From positions 62,001 through 126,000 of the forward strand of contig JAXDDX010000301.1 of the NCBI GenBank assembly GCA_034670405.1: a stretch of 64,000 bases of DNA. The letters are read 5' to 3'. Under the pieces are notes generated by a model that did no database searches, had not been told where the DNA came from, and saw only the letters and a program-made list of their open reading frames with translations. Within the stretch, counting starts at the first letter, position 1; the number at the start of each line of letters is the position of its first letter. Shown in pieces: positions 31,694-42,475 of the stretch. The DNA comes from Hoplostethus atlanticus (taxonomy: Eukaryota; Chordata; Actinopteri; Trachichthyiformes; Trachichthyidae). The position numbers and the translations under genes were made by a program.

Positions 31694-34600
31694 GGCCGTG
31701 TCTAGACGCCGTCGTGGTAGCTCCGCGGAGATTGTCCGTTTTTTTAGTTTTTGTGTTTGTTTTTAATATCTTTTTTTGCTCAAACACATCGGCACTAACA
31801 TCCTACGAACGCAGCACACTTTTGGACATAAACTTTTGCGCAAAACAAAGGTTTTTGTCCACTTTTCCCATCGACCCAGCGTGGCCGGCAGAGATAGTAC
31901 GAGCGAGCCACAACAACAACAGTGGAGACGCATCTACGGGGAGACGAAGGAGGAAACATCGGGGAAAACGGAGCGGAATTCGGAACAGACTGAGAGTTCA
32001 AGCCCACCGTCCACCTCTGCCCAGCATCCTTCTTGCTAACGTCCAGTCTCTGGATAATAAGTTGGATGATGTTAGGGCGAGGATTAGATTCCAACGGGAC
32101 ATGAGGGATTGTAACGTCTTTTGTCTGACGGAAACATGGCTGACCCCGCTGGTGCCGGATCGAGTCATATGCCCAAACGAGTCCTTCTCTGTTTTCCGTG
32201 CGGATAGAACAGAAGAGTCTGGCAAATCTAAGGGTGGAGGGGTTTGCTTCATGACCAACAACAAGTGGTGCAACCCCAAGGACATTAAGACTCTTTCTCG
32301 TTCCTGCTCGTCGAACCTGGAACATCTGACTATCTCATGCCGTCCATTCTACCTTCCCCGGGAGTTCAGCTCGGTCATCACCACAGCCGTCTACATACCA
32401 CCACAAGCGGACACCGACGTAGCACTATCGGACCTACATGATGTGTTATGTCGGCATCAGAACAAGCATCCCGACGCGGCTATGGTGGTGGCTGGGGACT
32501 TTAATAGGGCGAACCTAAAAAAAGTCATGCCGAACTTTCACCAGCACATTACGTGTGCTACCAGAGGGGAAAGAACGTTGGACCACTGCTATACGCCGTT
32601 CAAGAGAGGCTACAAGGCTGTCTCTCTCCCTCCGTTCGGCAAATCAGACCATGCCGCCATTTTCCTGCTACCGGAGTATAAACAAAGGATAGCACGGGAA
32701 GCGGTAGTGACGAGGGACGTAAAGCGGTGGTCTGACCAATCAGAGGCTGAGCTACAGGACGCTCTGCGTGACGTCGACTGGGACATGTTCCAATCCAGTT
32801 CCAGGGACGTCAGCGAGTTTACGGAAGTAGTAACGAGCTTCATAGCAACGCTAGTGGATACCATCGTCCCCACGGTGAAAGTTAGGTCCTTTCCTAACCA
32901 AAAACCGTGGGTTGATAAATCCATCCGCGACGCTTTGAACGCCCGTACTGCTGCCTATAATTCCGGTCTTGTATCCGGCAACATGGACGAGCACAAGGCA
33001 GCGTCCTATGGACTGAGAAGGGCGGTGAAGGAGGCCAAGAGGAGGTATAGGGACAGAGTGGAGTCGCAGATGGAGCAGCGTGACACCAGACGCCTATGGC
33101 AGGGGCTACGGACTATAACGGACTACCAGGGCAGACCCCCCGCAATTGTGAGTGCCGACGCATCCCTAGCGGAGGACCTGAACTCATTCTATGCACGGTT
33201 TGAGGCTAGCAACAACAGCGCTAGCTCGCCGGCTAACAACATCACCGTTAGCGCAACCGGAGTGAGTTCTACCGCTGGGGATGAACACACACTCTCTGTG
33301 ACCGAGCACAGTGTGAGGAGGGCTCTGACGAGGGTGAACACCAGGAAAGCTGCTGGTCCAGATGGCATATCTGGGCGAGTACTGAAGACCTGTGCTAATC
33401 AACTAGCTCCAGTGTTCACCACTATATTCAACATCTCCCTGGCTGAGTCTGTGGTCCCCGCCTGCTTCAAGAGATCCACTATTGTCCCTGTGCCCAAGAA
33501 TGCTTCTCCAGCATGCTTGAATGACTACCGACCGGTGGCCCTCACCTCGGTGGTCATGAAATGCTTCGAGAGGCTGATAAAGGACTACATCTGCGCCTTC
33601 CTCCCTTGCTCCATGGACCCGCTGCAGTTTGCTTATTGTCCCAACAGATCCACGGATGATGCTGTCTCCCAGGTACTGCACACCACACTCTCTCATCTGG
33701 ACAGCCGGAAGGGGGGCTATGTGAGACTGCTGTTCATTGACTATAGTTCAGCTTTCAATACCATAGTCCCCACCAGACTGGCTGGCAAGTTGATTGAGCT
33801 GGGACTGAACACCCCCCTGTGTGCCTGGATCCTGGACTTCCTGACCGCCAGGCCCCAGGTGGTCAGGGTGGGTAGACACACCTCCAACCCCCTCACCCTG
33901 AACACAGGATCCCCCCAGGGTTGCGTCCTCAGCCCCCTACTGTACTCCCTGTACACACATGACTGTGTGGCCAGGTTCAGCTCCAACACCATCATTAAGT
34001 TTGCGGATGACACAGTGGTGGTGGGCCTGATCTCCAACAACGACGAGAAGGCCTACCTGGAGGAAGTTGCTGATCTGTCACTCTGGTGCCAGGACAACAG
34101 CCTCCTCCTGAATGTCACCAAAACTAAGGAGCTGATTGTGGACTTTAGGAGGACACAACAACAGAGGACGTACTCACCATTGGGGATTAATGGGAATACT
34201 GTGGAGAGGGTGAGCAGGTATAAATACCTGGGAGTCCACATCACTGATGATCTGACATGGACAACACACACAGACACTCTAGTGAGAAAGGCGAGGCAGC
34301 GCCTTTACCACCTCAGGCAACTGAGGAAAGTCTCCCGGAGGATCCTTCAGTCCTTCTACTCTGGAGCTGTGGAGAGCATCCTGACAGGAAGCATCACTGC
34401 CTGGTTTGGCAACAGCTCCGCTCAGGACAGGAAGGCTCTGCAGAGAGTAGTGCGTTCGGCTGAACGCACTATTGGAACTACACTCCCCACCCTGCAGGAC
34501 TTATACACCAGGAGGTGCAGAACCAGAGCCTGCAGGATCATGAAGGATCCTCACCACCCTAACAACGGTCTGTTTCAGCTGCTGCGGTCAGGCAGGCGCC

Positions 34601-34755
34601 TCCGTAGTCACGCTGCCAAAACAGAGAGACTGAGACGGAGATTCTTTCCTCAGGCCATCAGGACTGTGAACTCTGACCTCACCAGGGCCCCCACCAAGAC
34701 ACACACACTGCCCCTCTTATGCACACACACACACTTAGGTAAAGACTACACATAA
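31687..34755 (+). CDS. Rex1-like LINE endonuclease/reverse transcriptase, intact
   Basis: A 1022-codon frame from the first ATG inside the element; the frame stays open into flanking repeat DNA upstream, but those codons are not part of it. Residues about 16-31 form a strongly hydrophobic stretch ([11 protein letters not shown]). Residues about 113-327 are an APE-like endonuclease: [38 protein letters not shown]. Residues about 545-810 are the reverse transcriptase: [50 protein letters not shown] (catalytic Asp), [21 protein letters not shown] (two catalytic Asp). The C-terminal region ends with a Thr/His-rich stretch from a CA repeat. It nicks target DNA and copies its own RNA by target-primed reverse transcription. 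No premature stops, so this copy could be competent; a two-codon deletion after LRK relative to the copy at 13735 is the one suspicious change. Confidence 0.93.
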   Translation: MARPCLDAVVVAPRRLSVFLVFVFVFNIFFCSNTSALTSYERSTLLDINFCAKQRFLSTFPIDPAWPAEIVRASHNNNSGDASTGRRRRKHRGKRSGIRNRLRVQAHRPPLPSILLANVQSLDNKLDDVRARIRFQRDMRDCNVFCLTETWLTPLVPDRVICPNESFSVFRADRTEESGKSKGGGVCFMTNNKWCNPKDIKTLSRSCSSNLEHLTISCRPFYLPREFSSVITTAVYIPPQADTDVALSDLHDVLCRHQNKHPDAAMVVAGDFNRANLKKVMPNFHQHITCATRGERTLDHCYTPFKRGYKAVSLPPFGKSDHAAIFLLPEYKQRIAREAVVTRDVKRWSDQSEAELQDALRDVDWDMFQSSSRDVSEFTEVVTSFIATLVDTIVPTVKVRSFPNQKPWVDKSIRDALNARTAAYNSGLVSGNMDEHKAASYGLRRAVKEAKRRYRDRVESQMEQRDTRRLWQGLRTITDYQGRPPAIVSADASLAEDLNSFYARFEASNNSASSPANNITVSATGVSSTAGDEHTLSVTEHSVRRALTRVNTRKAAGPDGISGRVLKTCANQLAPVFTTIFNISLAESVVPACFKRSTIVPVPKNASPACLNDYRPVALTSVVMKCFERLIKDYICAFLPCSMDPLQFAYCPNRSTDDAVSQVLHTTLSHLDSRKGGYVRLLFIDYSSAFNTIVPTRLAGKLIELGLNTPLCAWILDFLTARPQVVRVGRHTSNPLTLNTGSPQGCVLSPLLYSLYTHDCVARFSSNTIIKFADDTVVVGLISNNDEKAYLEEVADLSLWCQDNSLLLNVTKTKELIVDFRRTQQQRTYSPLGINGNTVERVSRYKYLGVHITDDLTWTTHTDTLVRKARQRLYHLRQLRKVSRRILQSFYSGAVESILTGSITAWFGNSSAQDRKALQRVVRSAERTIGTTLPTLQDLYTRRCRTRACRIMKDPHHPNNGLFQLLRSGRRLRSHAAKTERLRRRFFPQAIRTVNSDLTRAPTKTHTLPLLCTHTHLGKDYT

Positions 34756-35009
34756 TTTATATTATATTATACATACAATTTCCCCTTTTTTACTATATTT
34801 TTTTATAAAGTGCTCTTATTGTAAATATTGTGTTGTTTTTTATATAGAGCTCTTAAAAACTGTGACATTGTAAATATTGTGTTGGTTATTGTAAATAGTG
34901 TGAACCTGTTATTTTGCACATTTCTGCTGAGCATTGCCACTTTGCATTTCACTGCACACCTCGTGTGTGTATGTGACAATTAAACTTCTTGAATCTTGAA
35001 TCTTGAATT

Positions 35010-35320
35010 GACCGAGAGTCATTCTGGGTGAGCTGGATGACCAGTCTAGACCGAGAGTCATTCTGGGCGAGGGACACAGGGCGCATCTTGCCGCCCAATA
35101 TGTTCACACATGTCACAACCTGAGGGACAGGGAGTGGCCAACATAAACACACATCACACCTGACACACACGCGCACACAAATACACACACACATGCACAC
35201 ACATACCTGATGTAACCTTGCTGACTAATTTATCTAATGTTAGTTATTATCTGAATGTTTATTTTGCAATCTGCTTTGGCAACATTGTTTATGTTTACCA
35301 GTCATGACAATAAAGCACTG
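35010..35320 (+). pseudogene. End of the interrupted LINE: repeat, C-terminus, 3' UTR
   Basis: After the Rex1-like insertion the 39-bp repeat resumes and runs in frame into GEGHRAHLAAQYVHTCHNLR, a typical LINE C-terminus (AARYVxxCHxLRD). A 3' UTR follows ending CTTTGGCAACATTGTTTATG and CATGACAATAAAGCACTGAA. The ending matches the minus-strand fragment at 46975..47250. Confidence 0.8.
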
Positions 35321-35654
35321 AATCAAATCAAATCAAATCACATTTATTTGTATAGCCCTTAATCACCGTTACAGTCTCTAAGGGCTTCACAGTGCCCAAC
35401 ATGTGAAAATAATAAATGGTTAGTACACGACATCCCCCAGCCTTAGACCCTCAGAGAGGACAAGGAGAAACTCCCACAAACCCTCACTGGGAAAATTGGG
35501 AGAAACCTTGGGAGGGGCTACTCAGAGAGGGATCCCTCTACCAGGACGGTTGGGCGTGCAATAGATGCCGAGTTTGGGCAAGCAGCGTATACACAATATA
35601 TGAAAGTTTATTTTGGTGGGACATCCAGATCTGATGGGGCGGCATCACAGCAAC

Positions 35655-35868
35655 GGCAACTCAGTCAGCGTCATCATAGGACTAGGGGACCATGCAGGCG
35701 CCAACACTGCCCACATAGGAGAACGCAACGTCCGCTCAGTCAGCATCGTGCTAGGAGGCGGGACCAACCAGACGCCAACTCTGCCCAGATAGGAGAACGC
35801 AACGTCCGCTCAGTCAGCATCGTCCTAGGAGGCGGGACCAACCAGACGCCAACTCTGCCGGGCTGCGG
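35655..35868. repeat. 74-bp minisatellite in the L2 3' UTR, about 3 copies
   Basis: Units share GAACGCAACGTCCGCTCAGT, AGGAGGCGGGACCAACCAGA and CGCCAACTCTGCCC. The first copy is diverged. Confidence 0.9.
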
Positions 35869-36074
35869 CCTGGAACAGATAGGAGACTCACCCACACACA
35901 CCCATACACACACTCTCACTCACACAGACAAACATGACCAGCGTCAGTGGACAGGAGCAGGTAGACCAGGAGAATAGGACATGTAGGCAGGATGCTAGTA
36001 TCCATCGGCAGGACCCTGATCTAGGATGAGCTAACTGGTCTAGCCTTACTCTGAGAAGAGACTGAGCCACTCCC

Positions 36075-39000
36075 TCAAGGCTGGTCAAATGACAGAGAGA
36101 ATAAATGGGTTTTTAGCCTTGACTTAAAGACTTCGATAGAGCCTGCCTCTCTGATTGAGGCAGGCAGACTGTTCCATAGATAGGGAGCCCGGTAAGAGAA
36201 GGCTCTGTTACCTGCAGTTTTCTTTTTGACTGCTGGGATAGACAGGTAGCCAGCGTCCTGAGATCTGAGGGCGCGTGGCGGTTTATAAGGTTTAATCAAA
36301 TCGGATAAATAGGACGGTGCCATCCCATGTAATGATTTATATGTAAGTAAAAGCACCTTAAAGTCACACCTGGCCTGAATTGGTAGCCAGTGTAATGAGG
36401 ACAGGATGGGAGTTATATGGTCGAATTTCCTAGTTTTGGTCAGGATTCTGGCAGCAGCATTCTGGACCAGTTGTAGTTTTTTAGTGCGCCCAGTAGGTAA
36501 GCCCGAGAAAAGGACATTGCAATAATCGATTCTGGATGATACAAAGGCATGTACTAAAATTTCTGCGTCTGCCTCTGTTAGCATAGGTCGAATTTTAGCA
36601 ATATTGCGAAGATGATAAAACGCTGATTTAGTGATCTCCTTAATGTGCAACTCGAATGAGAGGGTAGGGTCGAATTTTACCCCAAGGTTTTTAACGTATG
36701 GGCTCTGGGAGATTACACAACTATCAAAGTTAAGAGTACTATTCTCAAATAAGTGTCTATGTCTAGCCGGTCCCACAATCAGCATCTCAGTTTTGCTGCC
36801 ATTAAGGAGTAGGAAGTTTAGGGACATCCAATATTTGACCTCTGATAGGCAGGCCTCTAGTTTTTGGAATTGGGTGTCATCGGTTGGTTTGACTGGTATG
36901 TAAATTTGGGTGTCATCGGCGTAGCAATGGAAGTTAATGCCAAATTTGCGAATGATGCCACCAAGTGGTAGCATATAGATAGAGAATAGCAGTGGTCCTA
37001 GGACAGAGCCTTGTGGGACACCAAAGTCCATATTGCAACACTCTGAGGTCATGTTGTTGTAAAAGACGTGGTGTGATCTATCAAGTAGGTAAGACCTAAA
37101 CCAAGAAAGGGCTGATCCCCGGATACCAATATAATGTTCAAGACGGTTCAAGAGTATCGCATGATCAATTGTGTCGAAGGCTGCACTCAGGTCAAGTAGC
37201 AATAGTGCTGAGGTTGAATTGGAGTCAATAGCTAACAAAAGATCATTTACCACTCTCGTAAGTGCAGTTTCGGTCGAGTGAAGGGATCTAAAGCCAGATT
37301 GAAAGGGATCAAGCAGGTTATTTTTTGTCAAAAAATCTGTAAGTTGACTGGCTACTGTTCGTTCAAGTAATTTGGAGAGGAACGGCAGATTTGAGATTGG
37401 TCTATAGTTCCGAAGTACTTCGGGGTCAAGGTTCGGTTTTTTCAGTAGTGGCTTGATCACGGCCGTTTTAGAGGCGGAGGGCACCGTGCCAGTGGAGAGC
37501 GACTGATTGATCATATAGAGAATGGAGGGTCCTAGGATAGGGAATACTTCTTTAAGCAGTTTAGCAGGTAGAGGGTCAAGCATGCAGGTCGTGGGTTTTG
37601 AAGACAGAGTTAGCTTGGTGAGAGAGTCTAAGGAAACTAAATCAAACTGTGAGAAAAGACATTCAGCCCGGGGAACACCAAGTGGACTTTTCAGGGGTGA
37701 GACGGCACCGCCAGTAGAGAGTGTACTGGTGATCTCATCTCTAATCAGCGTGATTTTCTGACTAAAAAAGGACATGAAATCATTCGGAGAAAACAGAAAG
37801 CTATCAGAGGGGGAGGGATTCCGTGTTAGCTTAGCAACAGTGTCGAATAGAAACTTTGGGTTGTTTTTATTTGCACTGATTAACCTAGAGAAGTGTGCAG
37901 TTTTGGCTGACGAGAGTGCACATTTATAATTTAGCAAGCTATCATTCCAGGCAAGCCGGAAGACTTCGAGTTTGGTCAATCGCCATTTACGTTCTAGTTT
38001 TCTACAGGCTTGTTTAAGTGCACGAGTGTCGTGGGTAAACCACGGTGCAAACTTCCTAGCGTGGTGTTTTCTAGTGACTAACGGGGCGATTGAGTCAAGC
38101 GCGTTGGTAAGGCTAGCGTTTAGTTCGTTGGCAAAATTGTCGAGTGAGCCAACATGACCAGAGAGTGATGCGAGAAAACTGGGCAGTTTTTCAGATAGTA
38201 ACGAGGCCGTAGTGGCATTAATACGACGACTAATATAAGTATCTTCACATTTTTGGCGTGGGAAGATCAATTTGATTTCAAATTTAATGAGATAGTGATC
38301 AGATAAGGCGGGCACATAAGAGGAGACCACTAAAGCAGAAACAGGAATGCCACGGGTCAGAACCAGGTCAAGGGTGTTGCCGCCATGGTGGGTTGGTTCA
38401 TTAACAAATTGAGTGAGGCCGCAAGTATCAATAAGATCTAGGAAGGCCTTACTGAGAGGATCGGTGGAATTATTCAGGTGAATGTTAAAATCACCGATAA
38501 TGAGAATATTATCAGCTCGGGTCACTAAGTCCGAAATGAAATTGGAGAACTCTTCTAAGAAGAGCGAATAGGGCCCAGGTGGGCGGTAAAGTACTGCTAA
38601 GTAGAATGATGGGAGATTCGTAGCTGTAGGGCGCAGAATCAGGACTTCGAAGGATGTAAATTTGTTGTTAGTGTTGGGAGTAAGACTAAGGATAGGGTTA
38701 AATATCAGGGCAACACCCCCTCCTTTTTTCGTCTCCCGGGCAACCTGAGAACTAAGAAAGTTTGGGGGAGAAGCTTCAATTAGAGGCAAAAACTCATTTG
38801 GCTTTAGCCAGGTTTCACAGAGACCCATCATGTCTAGATTATGTTCAGTAATCAAATCATTGATCAGTAACGCTTTTGTTGACAATGATCTTATATTGAT
38901 GTAGCCCACAGTGAGGCGTTCACTACTGCTAGAGTTTTTATCAATGTTAATGGCAGTATGCGTGGGTCGAATTTCAATTAAGTTGCTGTAATTTACTGTG

Positions 39001-39248
39001 GGTCGGTAGGAAATTTGACGGGCGCGGTGGGAGAAAGATACAGTCTTAATTGGAAGGACTGTACTGTAATTTTCAAATCGAGAGGTGCCGCTGCCAGAGG
39101 ATAAAGTAAAAGCAGACTGGTAAAACTCGGTAGATATGGGGGAAAAATGGCGAGCGGGGGGCACAGTCTCAGTCTGTTCTGCTGTAAGCTCTAACCTGGC
39201 AGACTCCACACCCTTTCTAGGCCTAGCAGGTTCTCTAATCACCTGCAT
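36075..39248 (-). CDS. L2 LINE ORF2: endonuclease/reverse transcriptase, intact
   Basis: An uninterrupted 1057-codon frame. Residues 115-330 are the APE-like endonuclease: VGYINIRSLSTK, GLCETWLKP (Glu145), IIGDFNIHLN (252-255), TLDLVLTRG, ALSDHYLIKF (SDH 316-318). Residues about 540-800 are the reverse transcriptase: LRNYRPISNLPFLSKLLERT, LLLLDLSAAFDTIDHAILLN (catalytic Asp in 686-692), [33 protein letters not shown] (YADD 776-779). Then VKNLGVKFD, ILSSLHWLPI and WNSLPASIREAGSIEVFKSR, the conserved L2 C-terminus. All catalytic residues I can identify are present. It would drive target-primed integration; activity depends on whether ORF1, which has a frameshift, is needed. Confidence 0.95.
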   Translation of the reverse strand: MQVIREPARPRKGVESARLELTAEQTETVPPARHFSPISTEFYQSAFTLSSGSGTSRFENYSTVLPIKTVSFSHRARQISYRPTVNYSNLIEIRPTHTAINIDKNSSSSERLTVGYINIRSLSTKALLINDLITEHNLDMMGLCETWLKPNEFLPLIEASPPNFLSSQVARETKKGGGVALIFNPILSLTPNTNNKFTSFEVLILRPTATNLPSFYLAVLYRPPGPYSLFLEEFSNFISDLVTRADNILIIGDFNIHLNNSTDPLSKAFLDLIDTCGLTQFVNEPTHHGGNTLDLVLTRGIPVSALVVSSYVPALSDHYLIKFEIKLIFPRQKCEDTYISRRINATTASLLSEKLPSFLASLSGHVGSLDNFANELNASLTNALDSIAPLVTRKHHARKFAPWFTHDTRALKQACRKLERKWRLTKLEVFRLAWNDSLLNYKCALSSAKTAHFSRLISANKNNPKFLFDTVAKLTRNPSPSDSFLFSPNDFMSFFSQKITLIRDEITSTLSTGGAVSPLKSPLGVPRAECLFSQFDLVSLDSLTKLTLSSKPTTCMLDPLPAKLLKEVFPILGPSILYMINQSLSTGTVPSASKTAVIKPLLKKPNLDPEVLRNYRPISNLPFLSKLLERTVASQLTDFLTKNNLLDPFQSGFRSLHSTETALTRVVNDLLLAIDSNSTSALLLLDLSAAFDTIDHAILLNRLEHYIGIRGSALSWFRSYLLDRSHHVFYNNMTSECCNMDFGVPQGSVLGPLLFSIYMLPLGGIIRKFGINFHCYADDTQIYIPVKPTDDTQFQKLEACLSEVKYWMSLNFLLLNGSKTEMLIVGPARHRHLFENSTLNFDSCVISQSPYVKNLGVKFDPTLSFELHIKEITKSAFYHLRNIAKIRPMLTEADAEILVHAFVSSRIDYCNVLFSGLPTGRTKKLQLVQNAAARILTKTRKFDHITPILSSLHWLPIQARCDFKVLLLTYKSLHGMAPSYLSDLIKPYKPPRALRSQDAGYLSIPAVKKKTAGNRAFSYRAPYLWNSLPASIREAGSIEVFKSRLKTHLFSLSFDQP

Positions 39249-39272
39249 CCCGGCGAGCTCTACGGACAGATG

Positions 39273-40182
39273 TCAGCTTTCCCTTAAACATCTATCTATG
39301 TTGCTAGATAATAAAGCAGCGCCTACCCCATTAGGGTGGAGGCCGTCAGCTTTCAGCAAGCCGGGTTTGCCCCAGAAGGAGGGCCAGTTATCTAAGAAGA
39401 CTAATCCCTTTTCTTCACAGTGCTTCGCCAGCCAGAGGTTGAGGGAGACTAATCTGCTATAACTCTCATCATTGCCCCTCGCGAAAGGTAAGGGGCCAGA
39501 GACAATTAATCGATGCCGACACATCTTCCTAGCGAGGTCACATGTCCTGGCTATGTTGAGCTTGGTGACCTCCGATTGCCTCATCCTAATGTCATTGGCG
39601 CCGACGTGTACTATGATGTTGCTATACTCACTGGGTGGACCGTTTGCCTCTTTCTTACCCTTGTGTCTGAACCTATTGTTCGCCAGCACCCTTAAGTTAG
39701 CCTCAATGTCGGTAGCTCTGGCCCCGGGTAAACAGAAAACCTCGGCCGGCGACTCAAGCCTAACATTACGGGTGATGGAATCGCCGATAACTAGGGTGCG
39801 AGACAGTCGGCGGGTCCGGGGAGCCGGGGAGACGCGCCGACCACGGGGACTAGCAAGAACAGTGAAACGATTAGCCATCGGTGGCACCGGTGGCGAATCG
39901 GGCCGCACAAGTGGCGGCTGGAACCGGCAGGGCTCTCCGACGTCCGGAGACCGGGACAAACTCGTCACCCACTGCCGATGGAGCTACACTATCTTCGCTA
40001 ATGCTCGGGCTACTGCTAGCGCTCGTGAGCCGGCTAGATGGCCACGTATCTAGGCTGTCTGGGGTGCCCGTCTCATCTAAGGTAATCGGCCTATCCGCTT
40101 CTAACTGACGGACACGTCTCTCTAACAGAGACAACCTCTCTAAAACGAGCACACAAGAGGGGCACGGAGAACAAGAAGCCAT
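39273..40182 (-). pseudogene. L2 LINE ORF1 with SGNH esterase domain, one frameshift
   Basis: The probable start is the ATG at 40182 (MASCSPCPSC, then LERLSLLERRVRQLEAD, a short heptad-like coiled coil). This frame ends at 39871. The rest continues in another frame from about 39968: an esterase with VIGDSITRN (nucleophile Ser block), FCLPGARATD (Gly block), IVHVGANDIRM (Asn block) and LKADGLHPNG (Asp-His block). Esterase-bearing ORF1 proteins are known from CR1/L2 elements, where the domain may act on membranes or lipids; its exact role is unsettled. One 1- or 2-base indel between 39871 and 39968, in a CG-rich segment, separates coiled coil from esterase. I cannot tell a real mutation from a sequencing error. 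Confidence 0.88.
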
Positions 40183-40466
40183 GCTTACCCTTGGTATGGT
40201 TGGGAGACTAGGTCGGGTTGTATGGGGGAGCCGGCAGCTGAGATCGAAAAATACGCTGGTGGAAAAATTGACACGGTCGGATGCAAAAAGAACAAAACAA
40301 AGACAAAACAAAGACAAAACAAATAAAATAAACCGAATCTGTAGTTGTCTGGTGGGATTCGGTGATCTAAAGTTTTAGATGGAGCGAAGTTTAGCGGAGC
40401 TGTTTGCAAAACACCGGGCGGCGAGAACTGAACTGAACCGAATTGAATTGAAAGAGAGAGAGAGAG

Positions 40467-41275
40467 TTTTGAACCAATACTCATTGAAACACATAAACAA
40501 ACCATCCAAAAGGCGCTAGGCCTTTTACATTCTACATAACAATGAACAATTGTCTCAACCATCCCAGAATGGACATGCATTAGAAACAATGGGATTAATC
40601 ACAGAGATGAAAGCACACGTGACAGTAGCGTGTAGAACTCTCCACTGAAGGTCACCTGACCGTTTCTTTAGAGGTGGCTTATAAAACACTCCACACCTAG
40701 ACTCTCCCTCCACACCACTCCCTCCTCCATCCAACTTATTCTTGTTCAGAACTTTGACACAGCACTTGTAGACCACCTTGCCTTACAGATCTAAAACATT
40801 TTTAGTTTTTACAGTCAGTAACAGTCCAGTACAAGCATCCAAATTAGAGATCATCCCCAAACAAGGCAGTATCAAGTCCTAAAATGGTGCTACTCTACTT
40901 GCTATGTGTATCAGCCCATGACCCCCTTCCTCAGCTTGTACTTTCTGAACTAGGCCAGTAGGTGGTTCTAAACAAGCTAAGCAGTGCCACAATGTAGAGG
41001 TCACAAGGTTATAAATGACTAGTGTTCTCCCTCTGAAGGACATTTGTGGTAACAGCCATTTCCATCTCTTCAACCTTCCTTCTACCTTACCCAACACACC
41101 CTCCCAATTTCTCTTAACCACTGTCATCACCAAGGTACACCCCCACATACTTGATGCCATCTTTTTTCCACACCAAACCCCCTGTTAAATTTAAAAAGGC
41201 ACCAGACCATTTCCCAACTGCAATTTAGCCTTTTTCAGTTTACTTTTGCAGCAGAAATTGTACCAAAATCTTTCA
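40467..41275 (-). mobile_element. L1-Tx1-like LINE fragment without the L2 insertion
   Basis: Reverse complement of 21040..21733 joined directly to 23025..23095, with GGCCTTTTACATTCTACATA continuous across the junction. The frame 41160..40879 has MWGCTLVMTVVKRNWEGVLG and RLKRWKWLLPQMSFRGRTLV. It carries a short unique C-run stretch near 41165..41275. Confidence 0.85.
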
Positions 41276-41282
41276 TTTCAGT

Positions 41283-41942
41283 AGTGCCAAACCTCATTCA
41301 TAACAACACAAGATTATCAAACTTGTAATGGGTTGATCACATGGACTGGACACCTTACAAACACAATAACATAGTCCCACCATCTGATGAAGATGCAGCC
41401 TGGATCTGATCTGTTTCCAACTCCAATGCCGACTGGACAACCGACAGTGAGGTCTCTTCTGTTATTGATTGATCCTCCGATCCATGTCGGATAGCGGCTC
41501 AGTGCTGCCCTCCTCCTGTGGCTGATAATACGCGTCTACTTCTCTTTATACTTTTTTGAAATCTAGTTTCATGTCGAACCATTTTTTTACCTCATCAACG
41601 GTATGTGTTTCTGCTGAAACAGCATTGACAGAGTTAATCATTTCTTGCCATGCTTTACTTTTATCATTTCTTGTGACTCTGCTGATGCTTCTGAAAACTG
41701 TTGTTTTTTTCTCATGAACACAACACTTCCATTTCGGACTCCGCCAAGTTCCTCTTTTCCCTCTTTTGGTTGGTTTACTTGAACATGACCCTTCAGTCTG
41801 CAGCCTTTTACGGTGTTGAACAGCGTTTACCTGCAAGCCAGCTTCAACAGGCACAAGCATCCAATTTACGAATGATTGGCATTCATCAAATATACACCTG
41901 CACAAATCGAGGTTTCCCACGTTTCATGAATCCCATGTTGGT
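41283..41942 (-). mobile_element. Harbinger-type DNA transposon remnant with Myb-like ORF
   Basis: The minus frame 41920..41546 includes GTWRSPKWKCCVHEKKTTVF, NDKSKAWQEMINSVNAVSAE and VDEVKKWFDMKLDFKK. This resembles the Myb/SANT-like DNA-binding protein of PIF/Harbinger elements (AWQKIxxAVNAVxxxxRTxxEVKKKW). The right end TTTCATGAATCCCAT mirrors the left end GGGCCTCATTCATGAAA of the copy at 55758. No Harbinger transposase is visible. Related copies: 45421..45770 and 55758..56610. Confidence 0.7.
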
Positions 41943-41999
41943 ATTTTCTTAGGCACATAAATACGACAAATCTATGAATAATTTATGAAAACTAAACTA

Positions 42000-42362
42000 T
42001 TATCTATAATAGACCTACCAGGCACACAGTAAGTCTGATCATGGTGAATCAGTTGGTCCATCACACCCCTGAGTCGGTTCGGCAGTGCTTTGGATACAAT
42101 CTGGTAGTTTGTGCAGAGGAGAGAAACAGGTTCTTAATATTGTGAAGATCTCCTTTTTTTGGCAGCAGCGTTATCACTGCTCTCCTGCAGCTTAAAGGCA
42201 AAGACATTTCTTTAAAACTTTCATTTAAAACTGGCAACAGATCTTCCCCCAGCTCATCCCAGAAAGTCTTGTAAAACTCAACTGGCAGCCCATGAATCCC
42301 AGGAGCCTTTTATCCCTCCATTCCTTGTAGGGCTGTCCACAGCTCTGCCAAGACCAGAAGTT
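42000..42362 (-). pseudogene. L1-Tx1-like reverse transcriptase fragment
   Basis: Minus-strand translation shows APGIHGLPVEFYKTFWDELG, EDLLPVLNESFKEMSLPLSC, RRAVITLLPKKGDLHNIKN, the first RT blocks. One stop is seen before KAPG. It has no later RT motifs. Confidence 0.75.
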
Positions 42363-42475
42363 CTTCCATTACAGGCATTTACATTCCAGTCATTTATCAG
42401 ACGCTTTTATCCAAAGCGACTTACAATAAGTGCATTCAACATAGGTAGGCAAGAGAACTACTAGTCACCAGCTGG
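42363..42475 (-). mobile_element. L2-type LINE 3'-end fragment
   Basis: ACAGGCATTTACATTCCAGT, CAGACGCTTTTATCCAAAGC, AGTGCATTCAACATAGGTAG, CTACTAGTCACCAG: the same tail family as 18490. It ends exactly where Gypsy gag sequence starts. Confidence 0.8.

Larger units (their letters stand above)
31674..35009 (+). mobile_element. Full-length Rex1-like LINE
   Basis: The 3.34-kb insertion is bounded by GACCG at 31669..31673 and 35010..35014, inside the 39-bp repeat of an older LINE. The 5' end is AAGATGGCGC repeated, the ORF is intact, and the 3' UTR ends GTGACAATTAAACTTCTTGA plus TCTTGAA repeats. Both ends and a target duplication are present, so the copy appears complete. The SSAFNT motif supports a Rex1/Babar-group label; the exact clade needs a phylogeny. 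Confidence 0.9.
35321..40465 (-). mobile_element. Near-complete L2 LINE with two ORFs
   Basis: About 5.1 kb. From the 5' end at about 40465 it has a leader, ORF1 with an SGNH esterase, a 24-bp gap, ORF2, a 750-bp 3' UTR with a 74-bp minisatellite, and a TGATTTGATTTGATTTGATT tail. The tail abuts the 3' end of another LINE. The right flank is an L1-Tx1-like fragment. A target duplication is not obvious, partly because both flanks are repetitive. Confidence 0.9.

Noticed and set aside
33741-34277. Antisense frames inside the Rex1 and Gypsy elements
   Set aside because: Shadows of the real sense frames; the same antisense peptides recur in the second Rex1-like copy.
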